DNA of 64,000 bases from Sediminihaliea albiluteola (GTDB lineage: Bacteria > Pseudomonadota > Gammaproteobacteria > Pseudomonadales > Halieaceae): assembly GCF_014077625.1 (NCBI RefSeq), contig NZ_JACFXU010000013.1:248001-312000 (forward strand), in the 5' to 3' direction. Position 1 is the first letter of the stretch, and each line of letters opens with the position of its first letter. Shown here piece after piece: positions 54,464 through 61,467 of this stretch. Position numbers and translations under genes: made by a program. Under the pieces are notes generated by a model. That model was not told the DNA's origin. It saw only the letters and a list, made by a program, of their open reading frames with translations, and ran no database searches.

Positions 54464-55096
54464 CTAAGCCCATGTAAAGAAAGGCCCTAGGGCGCGCCAC
54501 AAAACACTAGCACCCAGAGCGATTAACACGGTAGCAAATAGAGCATCGATCAATCGGGGCTTGGCCAGTATGTGTTTCAGCATACTGCGTCGCGATACCA
54601 GTGCTGCCACTAAGCAATACCAGCTCCCGTCGGTGATACCTACGGTAGCGACCATAATGACTTTCATTGTGACTGTGAGCTCGGGGCCCAGAAACTGGCT
54701 GAATAGGGCCAGCATAAATATCGCTAGTTTTGGGTTAAGGAAGGCCACCAAGAAACCGCTGCTAATTGGGCCACTGCCTACAAGTGGCTGAGCGCCTGTG
54801 TTTGAGCCCTTAGGTGCTTTGCGCAAAGCCTTAATACCTAGCCATATTAAGTAAGCAGCTCCACTTATCTGAATTGCGCTGAATAAGCTGGGAGACTGGC
54901 TGATTAAGAGGGCTAGTCCGGTGACCGTTAACAAGGCGTATAGGGCTACTGCGCTGCCGTGAGCAATCGCGCAGTGGAGTCCGGCACGGAAGCCTAGCTG
55001 CATGGCATTGCTCATTACCACTGCTAAGCTTGGCCCGGGTGAGATTGCCCCCAACAAGCAAATACTGAGTAGCGACAGCCACTGACTAAATTCCAT
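54464..55096 (-). CDS. LysE-family translocator (amino-acid exporter type)
   Basis: 210-residue inner-membrane protein with about six membrane segments. The motif GAISPGPSLAVVMSNAMQLGFRAGLHCAIAHG is the standard LysE/RhtB opening, followed by YLIWLGIKALRKAP and FLNPKLAIFM. Family members export amino acids or homoserine (lactones) by proton antiport. The gene is isolated, with a long non-coding region upstream. Confidence 0.93.
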   Translation of the reverse strand: MEFSQWLSLLSICLLGAISPGPSLAVVMSNAMQLGFRAGLHCAIAHGSAVALYALLTVTGLALLISQSPSLFSAIQISGAAYLIWLGIKALRKAPKGSNTGAQPLVGSGPISSGFLVAFLNPKLAIFMLALFSQFLGPELTVTMKVIMVATVGITDGSWYCLVAALVSRRSMLKHILAKPRLIDALFATVLIALGASVLWRALGPFFTWA

Positions 55097-55245
55097 AGCT
55101 CTCTCAATGTGGCGAGGGGTTCTTGTGGGTATTGATAGGTAAAACGCGCGAAGTCTAGCGGCTAGCCGAGCTGCTGACTAGAGCCATTTGCTCATTCAGG
55201 TATGCAATACCGGCGAAGCGCTTTGTAACACTGTGCTAGCGAGGG

Positions 55246-55304
55246 TTTTCCACAAAATCTGTGGATAAGTCAGTGTGTATTTTGTTTAAGCCTAGCCTGA
55301 AGCG
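55246..55304. repeat. Direct repeat copy A, with inverted DnaA-box pair
   Basis: 59 bp matching copy B (55948-56006) at 55 of 59 positions. It opens with TTTTCCACA (55246-55254, one base from the DnaA box TTATCCACA) and TGTGGATAA (55260-55268, a perfect DnaA box on the other strand) facing each other. AGTGTGTATTTTGTTTAAG follows, shared by both copies. Confidence 0.85.
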
Positions 55305-55448
55305 CATAACCATCAGCTTTCCTATAAATTGATCAAAAATCAATCAATAGTAAAAACTACAATAAAAACAATAGCTTACAAGTATCTCTTGACATTGCTG
55401 TTTCACATTATGGCCTAAGCTGGCGGTCTTGACCTTGGGTCAATGCTG

Positions 55449-55457
55449 TGTGTATAA
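55449..55457 (-). promoter_or_regulatory. DnaA-box-like 9-mer between the repeats
   Basis: TGTGTATAA, read on the minus strand as TTATACACA, fits the TTATNCACA consensus for DnaA boxes. A single 9-mer is weak alone; it gains weight from the cluster. Confidence 0.5.
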
Positions 55458-55597
55458 CATTTTGAGTTGTGCTACCAAAAGTAACTCACCGCTGCAATCG
55501 GAAACATGATTAATGTTCTGCCCAGCACTAAAAAAGCAGCCATCATTTTTAGCCCTTATTCAATAGGCTTTACTCGTTTGTCAACTTAGCTTGAGCT

Positions 55598-55615
55598 TGT
55601 TACCACTTTGTAACA
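55598..55615. repeat. Inverted repeat TGTTAC / GTAACA
   Basis: Six-base arms (55598-55603 and 55610-55615) around six bases, perfect. CTTTGTAACA inside it recurs at 55221-55230 ahead of repeat copy A. Possible protein-binding site of unknown owner. Confidence 0.4.
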
Positions 55616-55947
55616 GCGATCTTGGCTGCGCTGCGCTGTCTTTGCTGAATCGCTGATTACCTGAGTAGAGATAGCTCAAGCTAGTAGCCAAACTCGCTTA
55701 AAGGCCGCTGTTGTAGTCAATATGAGCTCACTGGATTTATATTAAAATGCTGATGCCAGCATTGAGAGGATGCATGGAAACATTTCCCCATGCTCAAAGA
55801 TGGGCAAATTATCATTAGCACTTTTATTTAGCATCAAAGATAGGAACTTTGATCCGCCTTTGCGCAATGCGCTCTAAAGTCAAACCTGGCTTGCTAAAAG
55901 GAGGAGGGCGCAAGCCGCGAGTATGGTGAATGCTATCCTGCTAGCGC

Positions 55948-56006
55948 TTTTCCACAAAATCTGTGGATAAAACAGTGTGTATTTTGTTTAAGCCTAGTCT
56001 AAAGCG
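55948..56006. repeat. Direct repeat copy B, with inverted DnaA-box pair
   Basis: Second copy, 702 bp downstream of copy A and in the same orientation. It carries TTTTCCACA (55948-55956) and the perfect box TGTGGATAA (55962-55970), then the shared AGTGTGTATTTTGTTTAAG. Past 56006 the similarity decays, but both copies are followed by A+T-rich DNA with AAAACAATA. Confidence 0.85.
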
Positions 56007-56150
56007 TGCATTCATCGGCCTCAGCCCCAGCTGCTCAAAAAACGAGCGATAATAAAATATTGAATTAAAACAATAAGATAGCTTGATTGCTTAATAATTG
56101 AGCATTAAATCAAGGCTTCTAGTGATAGCAAGCACTTCGGCCCTAGCAGG

Positions 56151-56159
56151 TGTGCATAA
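56151..56159 (-). promoter_or_regulatory. DnaA-box-like 9-mer downstream of copy B
   Basis: TGTGCATAA, i.e. TTATGCACA on the minus strand, fits the DnaA-box consensus TTATNCACA and is followed by an A+T-rich tract. Confidence 0.5.
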
Positions 56160-56235
56160 AAAATTGAATCCAAAAACAAATATATTTAGTAGCTGCAAGT
56201 AAAAGATCTTTACTGGCCAGGCTTACTAGAAGAGT

Positions 56236-56254
56236 GAGGCCCTCCAGGGGCCTC
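56236..56254. terminator. G+C-rich hairpin in the non-coding region
   Basis: GAGGCCC (56236-56242) pairs with GGGCCTC (56248-56254). No T-run follows on either strand, so it may be a structural RNA or terminator-like element; function uncertain. Confidence 0.4.
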
Positions 56255-56339
56255 GTTGGTTAGCCCCTGTCTGTATTATCGTTATTGAGCTGTGATTTGC
56301 CTCGCTGCGGCTATTAAGCCATTGATGGGCCAAAATCGA

Positions 56340-56696
56340 TTAGTCGCCGCGATAGATACAGCCTGAAGTACAGGTTTCTCGGATTTCAACGGCACTCAAT
56401 GTGGGCAGTGAGGGCTGTAGTTTGCGCCATATCCAGCGAGCAAGATTCTCGCTGGTGGGGTTTTCTAGGCCAGGTATGTCATTGAGGTAGTAATGATCGA
56501 GTTGTTCCAAAATGGGCTTGAAGGCGGTTTTTAGATCGCCAAAGTCCATTACCCAGCCACTCGGCTCTGCCGCTTCGCCGCTTACTGTTAAGCGCACATG
56601 GAAGGAGTGGCCGTGAAGGCGGGCGCATTTGTGTCCAGGTGGCACATTCGGTAAGCGGTGCGCAGCCTCAAAATGAAACTCTTTAAAAATTTCCAT
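56340..56696 (-). CDS. queD: 6-carboxytetrahydropterin synthase QueD
   Basis: 118-residue enzyme converting dihydroneopterin triphosphate to 6-carboxytetrahydropterin, the first committed step of queuosine (7-deazaguanine) synthesis after FolE. The zinc histidines are His13 (AAHRLP), His28 and His30 (RLHGHSFHV), and the catalytic cysteine is Cys24 ([10 protein letters not shown]). The length matches E. coli QueD (about 120). It stands alone, without queC, queE or queF in the window. Confidence 0.97.
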   Translation of the reverse strand: MEIFKEFHFEAAHRLPNVPPGHKCARLHGHSFHVRLTVSGEAAEPSGWVMDFGDLKTAFKPILEQLDHYYLNDIPGLENPTSENLARWIWRKLQPSLPTLSAVEIRETCTSGCIYRGD

Positions 56697-56845
56697 GCCT
56701 TATCTCGTGCTATCAGTGCTAGGGACTACCCTTTTTGCCATCCTGAATCGTGGCGCAGGGCGAGCTGAAATATTACTACTAGTTACTACAAAACGCCTGC
56801 TGTCTTGAGGATTTTAAATATTTTATAAAAATATCGGACAAAGGT

Positions 56846-56873
56846 TTGACAGCCCTAAAATTATCCCTATAAT
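56846..56873 (+). promoter_or_regulatory. Perfect-consensus sigma-70 promoter of tRNA-Val/tRNA-Asp
   Basis: TTGACA at 56846-56851 and TATAAT at 56868-56873, both perfect, with a 16-bp spacer. Initiation would be a few bases before the tRNA-Val start at 56891, giving a very short 5' leader. This is typical of strongly expressed tRNA operons. Confidence 0.93.
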
Positions 56874-56890
56874 GCGCATTCTCGATTCGG

Positions 56891-56966
56891 GGGTGGTTAG
56901 CTCAGCTGGGAGAGCATCTGCCTTACAAGCAGAGGGTCGGCGGTTCGATCCCGTCACCACCCACCA
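56891..56966 (+). tRNA. tRNA-Val (anticodon TAC)
   Basis: 76 bases with encoded CCA. The acceptor stem GGGTGGT/ACCACCC is perfect. The anticodon loop CTTACAA gives TAC (UAC), reading GUA/GUG-type valine codons, and the T-loop is TTCGATC. First gene of a two-tRNA transcript. Confidence 0.98.
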
Positions 56967-57026
56967 TTAAAAATCGAGACTTTACCGGTTCCAAAATGGA
57001 TCTGAGTATAGTAAGATGTCTACCGT

Positions 57027-57103
57027 GGAGCGGTAGTTCAGTTGGTTAGAATACCGGCCTGTCACGCCGGGGGTCGCGGGTTCGAGTCCCGTCCGCTCCG
57101 CCA
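57027..57103 (+). tRNA. tRNA-Asp (anticodon GTC)
   Basis: 77 bases with encoded CCA. The acceptor stem GGAGCGG/CCGCTCC is perfect. The anticodon loop CTGTCAC gives GTC, and the T-loop is TTCGAGT. It is 60 bp after tRNA-Val and presumably cotranscribed; an intrinsic terminator follows 8 bp downstream. Confidence 0.98.
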
Positions 57104-57110
57104 CATTCCA

Positions 57111-57141
57111 AAAGGGCAGCTACTTGTAGCTGCCCTTTTTT
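57111..57141 (+). terminator. Intrinsic terminator after tRNA-Asp
   Basis: GGGCAGCTA (57114-57122), loop CTTG, TAGCTGCCC (57127-57135), then six T. A strong Rho-independent terminator, ending the tRNA-Val/Asp unit. Confidence 0.95.
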
Positions 57142-57413
57142 ATTATCTGCAGCTGGCGTTTTTTTAAAGCTCAGTCAAGTTGCAGAGCTCCAGCAGCAAC
57201 TTTCTCAGCACAGCTTTTTTTATTTCCTTTCGCCTATTCGACACAGTGCGCAGATTCGTTTTCTGTGGTCGCAGTTGTGGGCCCTCGGCTAGCTATGCTC
57301 AAGCTAAGTCCAATAATTAAGTGTCAGGAAATTTTACAAAGAGCGTGCATTAGAGAGCTTCTCTCTTTCTAATAAGTGTGTAAGTGATTGTTAGTAAAGC
57401 ACTTGTTGTTGTT
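57142..57413. other. Upstream region of the PEP-CTERM gene
   Basis: About 270 bp without a gene. It would contain binding sites for the sigma-54 activator. I see an AGAGAG/CTCTCT hairpin at 57352-57366 but no clear repeated activator motif. Confidence 0.45.
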
Positions 57414-57429
57414 TGGCACATGCTTTGCT
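57414..57429 (+). promoter_or_regulatory. Sigma-54 (-24/-12) promoter of the PEP-CTERM gene
   Basis: TGGCACATGCTTTGCT matches the RpoN consensus TGGCAC-N5-TTGCW at every invariant position. GG is at 57415-57416 and GC at 57427-57428, exactly 12 bp apart. It lies 65 bp upstream of the ATG at 57494, giving a transcript leader of about 54 bases. Sigma-54 with a PrsK/PrsR-type pair is reported to control PEP-CTERM genes in other bacteria. Confidence 0.85.
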
Positions 57430-57493
57430 TAATTTGCTGTTGCAGTACTCAGCATAAGTACATTTGTTAAGTCCCTTTATAGAGAGAACAATT

Positions 57494-58474
57494 ATGACCA
57501 CATCAGCTAAGGCCGCCGGCCAGGTGGCTGCGAGAAAAATGCAGATCGGGCGTGGAGCCTTATTGGCGTCGACCTTTGTGCTAGCCACCTTTGCATCCGA
57601 AGCCACTATGGCTGCGTTAGTTTCCAATAATAATTGCAGTATTCCTGGTGTGAACACTTTCACAGTTGATCGCATCAATGTGACGGCAAACTCCAGCTAC
57701 GATGATGGCGCGCAGGTTTGGGCGACAGGTGGTCAAGGTCTCAGCGGCGTCTATAGTACCTGCCGTGGTTTTTATGATGGCAATGATAAAAACGATGGGC
57801 ATGTCGGTGGCGTTGCGCAGCCCAAGAGGAACATCGGCTGGCGGGATGATGGCCTGTTGAACTTTGTTGAATTTGACGGCTTGCTAACAGGCTCTCAGAG
57901 CACTCAGGATATTCCGGGCAATACGGCCACTGATGACCCTGGCTGGATTCGTCTAGGGGAAGCGGACACAGACAAAAAAGAAGACAAAGACAGTAAGGGC
58001 ATTAGTTACGCAAGTATTATCTATGACACGAGCCCGAATGGCTTTGAGATTGATTTAGGTGAGTACCTCGAGTTTTCGATGGACTTCAGTGAGGCTGGAA
58101 CTTGGTCATTGAAGGTTGATCCAGATTTCGTCACTCTTGGTCAGCAGAGGCTGGGCCTTGATGCCTTTGATCACCTGGCATTTGTGGTCAAGCAAGGCAA
58201 TAAGAGCGGTAAGCATGGCCCTGAAGGCTTTGCTGTCTATGATTTTAATTTCCAACAGTTTATCGATCAAAATATTCTGGACCAATCAACCGCCTATAAC
58301 TTTTACGGTAGTTTTGATTTGACTGGCATCCATGGGACGGGCTTCTCACATGTCAGCGTTTGGGCGCGAGACCCAGTGACAACGGCGACCAATGTGCCAG
58401 CTCCAGCGACCCTTGCTCTCTTCGCTCTTGGCCTGTTCGGTCTTGGCTGGTCAAGACGTAAGCAGAAAGCCTAA
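57494..58474 (+). CDS. PEP-CTERM sorting-domain protein, exported
   Basis: 326 residues from ATG 57494 (AGAGAGA ribosome site); an in-frame upstream TTG is not needed. It has a long basic N-region, then a hydrophobic core (GALLASTFVLATFASEA), giving a Sec signal. A surface domain of unknown fold with two cysteines (NNNCSIPG, STCRGFYDG) follows. The C-terminal tail is VPAPATLALFALGLFGLGWS followed by RRKQKA, a VPxP variant of the PEP-CTERM signal plus membrane segment and Arg-rich end. Exosortase should process it and attach or release it at the surface, often with exopolysaccharide. No exosortase lies in the window. Confidence 0.93.
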   Translation: MTTSAKAAGQVAARKMQIGRGALLASTFVLATFASEATMAALVSNNNCSIPGVNTFTVDRINVTANSSYDDGAQVWATGGQGLSGVYSTCRGFYDGNDKNDGHVGGVAQPKRNIGWRDDGLLNFVEFDGLLTGSQSTQDIPGNTATDDPGWIRLGEADTDKKEDKDSKGISYASIIYDTSPNGFEIDLGEYLEFSMDFSEAGTWSLKVDPDFVTLGQQRLGLDAFDHLAFVVKQGNKSGKHGPEGFAVYDFNFQQFIDQNILDQSTAYNFYGSFDLTGIHGTGFSHVSVWARDPVTTATNVPAPATLALFALGLFGLGWSRRKQKA

Positions 58475-58580
58475 AGCCTAAGCTAGACTCTCTATCTAGT
58501 CAGGCCGTCTGATCACTCTGTCCCCCTCCCAAATGCGGACAGTTTGCTTGGGCGGCTTTAAATCCTGAATCCTTTAGTTT

Positions 58581-58609
58581 GAGTGCAGTCTTTCTGGCTG
58601 TACTCTTTT
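58581..58609 (+). terminator. Probable intrinsic terminator after the PEP-CTERM gene
   Basis: GAGTGCAGTC (58581-58590) pairs with GGCTGTACTC (58596-58605) using two G-U pairs, loop TTTCT, followed by TTTTCTATTTT. The position about 105 bp after the stop is somewhat far but reasonable. Confidence 0.7.
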
Positions 58610-58798
58610 CTATTTTAAAGCGCTGCTGCTGCTCCGTGTTGCAATGAGTCACTAGTATTGCGATATCGACTTGGGTACATTGCTTCGTCCCATTTATTAG
58701 CTCAATTTCTAACAATCCAAGAATGTAAAGCAGTTGCCGGTGCTGATGGTAGCCAGAGGCAGCGATCGCTTGTGTGAACTAAAAGAGAGAAAATTACC

Positions 58799-61318
58799 AT
58801 GCTCAAGCCAACTAAGCTTATTCCACACCCTATTTCAATTGCCCTTGCATCACTGGCCTTTAGCGCGAGCTTGCCTGCTTTTGCTCAGGGTACAGCCCTT
58901 GAAGAGGTTATTGTCACTGCAGAAAAGCGCGAGGCGGGTGCTCAAGACACCCCGATTTCCCTGGTGGCACTCAGTGGCGAGAGCCTTGATCAGCGCGGTA
59001 TTACTAACACAGAAGATTTACTGAAAAACATTTCCGGCTTGGGCGGTAACATCGCTCCGGGCTCACGTGGTGCTACGGCCATCTCCATACGAGGGGTCTC
59101 ATCAGGTAACCCCGGTAACATCTCACTGGATCCCGCTGTGGGCCAGTACATTGATGGCGTGTACGTGGGGAAGTTGGCCGGCAGCGCAATGGACGTTGCA
59201 GAAATCGAGCGTGTCGAGCTGCTGCGTGGCCCCCAGGGGACTTTGTATGGTCGTAACTCCACCGGCGGTGCGATTAACTTCATTACTCGCAAGCCAACAG
59301 GGGAGTTTGGCCTGCGAGCTACTGGCAGTCTCGGCAATAAAGATTATGTTAGCGGCAAGCTGGCCTTAGACCTGCCCGCAGTCGGTACCGTGGGGGAGGG
59401 GCTCGGTGAGTTTGCGCTGAGCTTGGGCGCCCAGAAACGTAAGCGTGATCCATTTTACCGCAACGAGGCTGGTGGCCGCGGTTTTGATGACCTTGACCGT
59501 GAAGCCTATCGCTTAGCCCTGCGTTGGACGCCCAGCGATGATGTGACGGTTGATTACAACTATGACCGCAGTAAGCTGGACGAAAATATTGCCTTACAGC
59601 AAGTGGTTGCTTTAAACCCATTGGACGCCGCAGGTCAGGTTTCTCGCTTGCAAGGCTTGCAGGGTACGCTGGCTGCGGCCCGTAAACTCGCTCAGAATCC
59701 GGGTGCTGACCCGCGTATTAGCTCGCGTTGGATTCCTTCTATAGAGAAGACCATTGCTGCTTACGAGGCGCGCGTTAATGCTGGTGAGGGTCGAGCTAGC
59801 CGCGGCGGCGCGGATTTTTCTCCTGTGGCCGATACTACAGTGGATGGTCATTCGCTGACCCTGTCTTGGGATGCGGGTGATATGGGTGCTTTGGGTGATG
59901 TCACCTTTAAGTCGATTACGGCTTATCGTGAACTAGAAACCTACATGTTTGGTGATATCGAAGACATAGATAGCCGCCTCGACAGCAATGGTGTGGGTGC
60001 TATGGGAGATCTGGTTCACCTCACTTTGGGGCAGCTGTACGCTCCGAGCTTCGGCTATTCCTATCCCTTAGTAGATAGTGTGTGGCAGGGCATTGATGAG
60101 CTTGGTGCCTATCACTCAAAGCAAGATACCACTTCAAAGTATGAGCAGTTCTCGCAGGAGCTGCAGATGGTGGGTGCCACAGACCGAGTCGACTACGCTC
60201 TGGGGCTGTACTACTTCGACGACCAATCCAATTATGATCGCCATGCAGTCTTCTCAGCACCCTTGGCGGGTACAGGCTCTCAGAGCTATGAGTTGACTAC
60301 CGAGGCATGGGCGGTCTTTGGGCAAGCCACCTGGCGGCCTGAGATCTTGGATGATCGTCTGTCGCTTACGGCTGGTTTGCGCTATACCGAAGAAAAGAAA
60401 GAAATCGATTATGATTACTCAGAGTCAGCATCTATCTTTAGCTATACCCCAGCCCGCGCCATAAGTAACGACGAAAACTTCTATAACACAAGTGGCAACA
60501 TTACTTTAGCTTATCAGTTGAGTGATGAGGTCAACACTTTCCTGCGCTACGCCACCGGCTACCGCAGTGGCGGCTTTAACGGCGAAGTCTTTAACAACCC
60601 CTTTGGTGAAGAAACTATTGAGCAATGGGAGCTCGGTATTAAGAGCGACTGGTGGGATAATAGACTACGGGTTAACGGCTCGATTTATACTTATGTCTAT
60701 GACGACCTTCAGGTCAGCCAGATCAAGACCGATGAATCAGGCGCGACTACCTCGTTAATCTCTAATGCGGGTAAAGCGGATCGTTGGGGGGCAGAGCTGG
60801 AGATTACTGTAGCGCCGATTGCAGATATGGTGGCGGGCTTGTCCTATACCTATATCAATGGCGACTACGACGAATTTCCCGATACCTGTGGCACCGCTGT
60901 TCCTATACAGTGTATTAGCGGTAAGAAGGATGCGCTGCGCGCGGCCTCGCCTGCTAACCAGTTAAATGCATTTGTCGACTACACTTTCGCCAGAACCTCT
61001 ATTGGTGAAGTCACCGGTTTCTTGCAGGTTAACTGGACGGATGAGTGGGCAGAATCAGCGCTTTGGACGGGTGTTGTTAATGATCAGCCGCATCATTATC
61101 CACATCGGATGATGGATGAGCGCACCTTGCTGAGTGGGCGCTTGAGCCTCCAGCAGATTCCAGTTGGCGATGGATTGATGCGGGTCTCTCTCTGGGGTAA
61201 AAACCTCTTAGATGATGATTACCCAACTTTCTCGATCAACTTCGGGGCATTGGGTATTGTGACTGAACAGTACGGAGACCCTCGTACCTACGGCCTAGAA
61301 GTCAGTTACGAGTACTGA
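58799..61318 (+). CDS. TonB-dependent outer-membrane receptor (paralogue 2 of 3)
   Basis: 839 residues. The signal peptide is cleaved near PAFAQ (residue 30). It is followed by the TonB-box-like LEEVIVTAEKR, a plug with VAEIERVELLRGPQGTLYGRN, and a barrel ending in LEVSYEY. It is very similar to the receptors at 22780 and 61468 over the whole length. At the DNA level a 20-bp identical stretch (GGTAAAGCGGATCGTTGGGG) is shared with the 22780 gene. It is convergent with the third copy. The ligand is unknown. Confidence 0.95.
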   Translation: MLKPTKLIPHPISIALASLAFSASLPAFAQGTALEEVIVTAEKREAGAQDTPISLVALSGESLDQRGITNTEDLLKNISGLGGNIAPGSRGATAISIRGVSSGNPGNISLDPAVGQYIDGVYVGKLAGSAMDVAEIERVELLRGPQGTLYGRNSTGGAINFITRKPTGEFGLRATGSLGNKDYVSGKLALDLPAVGTVGEGLGEFALSLGAQKRKRDPFYRNEAGGRGFDDLDREAYRLALRWTPSDDVTVDYNYDRSKLDENIALQQVVALNPLDAAGQVSRLQGLQGTLAAARKLAQNPGADPRISSRWIPSIEKTIAAYEARVNAGEGRASRGGADFSPVADTTVDGHSLTLSWDAGDMGALGDVTFKSITAYRELETYMFGDIEDIDSRLDSNGVGAMGDLVHLTLGQLYAPSFGYSYPLVDSVWQGIDELGAYHSKQDTTSKYEQFSQELQMVGATDRVDYALGLYYFDDQSNYDRHAVFSAPLAGTGSQSYELTTEAWAVFGQATWRPEILDDRLSLTAGLRYTEEKKEIDYDYSESASIFSYTPARAISNDENFYNTSGNITLAYQLSDEVNTFLRYATGYRSGGFNGEVFNNPFGEETIEQWELGIKSDWWDNRLRVNGSIYTYVYDDLQVSQIKTDESGATTSLISNAGKADRWGAELEITVAPIADMVAGLSYTYINGDYDEFPDTCGTAVPIQCISGKKDALRAASPANQLNAFVDYTFARTSIGEVTGFLQVNWTDEWAESALWTGVVNDQPHHYPHRMMDERTLLSGRLSLQQIPVGDGLMRVSLWGKNLLDDDYPTFSINFGALGIVTEQYGDPRTYGLEVSYEY

Positions 61319-61347
61319 TTTAACAGCATTAATAGCTGAGATACTGC

Positions 61348-61378
61348 GGCGGCAGCACTGAGTGCTGCCGCCCTTTTT
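61348..61378 (+). terminator. Intrinsic terminator, plus strand, after TonB paralogue 2
   Basis: GGCGGCAGCACT and its partner AGTGCTGCCGCC (61361-61372) form a long G+C-rich stem with a minimal loop, followed by a T-run. It ends transcription of the gene at 58799. Confidence 0.93.
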
Positions 61379-61422
61379 GTATCTTTTGTTTGCTGTTTTT
61401 AACAATTACCAGGAGCTTAAAC

Positions 61423-61450
61423 AAAAAAAAGCCGCCCAGAGGGCGGCTTT
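61423..61450 (-). terminator. Intrinsic terminator, minus strand, after TonB paralogue 3
   Basis: GCCGCCC (61431-61437) pairs with GGGCGGC (61441-61447) around AGA; the eight A before it are a T-run on the minus strand. It serves the gene 61468-63996. Confidence 0.93.
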
Positions 61451-61467
61451 AGCAGCTAACTATTAGC

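Larger units (their letters stand above)
55097..56339. other. 1.24-kb non-coding region with DnaA-box cluster and direct repeats
   Basis: No convincing gene is present; the longest plausible frame is 27 codons from ATG 55508 and lacks support. The region holds a diverged 59-bp direct repeat, at least six DnaA-box-like 9-mers and several A+T-rich stretches (notably 55325-55375 and 56040-56105). There is also a dyad TGTTAC/GTAACA at 55598-55615. It is by far the longest gene-free stretch in the window. Confidence 0.75.

Noticed and set aside
55508-55591. 27-codon open frame in the DnaA-box region
   Set aside because: Weak ribosome site, no repeat of the frame in the second half of the region and no recognisable sequence; too short to support.
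55097-56339. Main chromosomal origin (oriC)
   Set aside because: DnaA-box cluster is suggestive, but dnaA, dnaN, recF, mnmG and rpmH are absent and only six boxes are seen; kept as a candidate titration or regulatory locus instead.
58500-58715. Minus-strand 71-codon frame between PEP-CTERM gene and TonB receptor
   Set aside because: Overlaps the probable terminator, has unlike-protein composition and no ribosome site; treated as chance.
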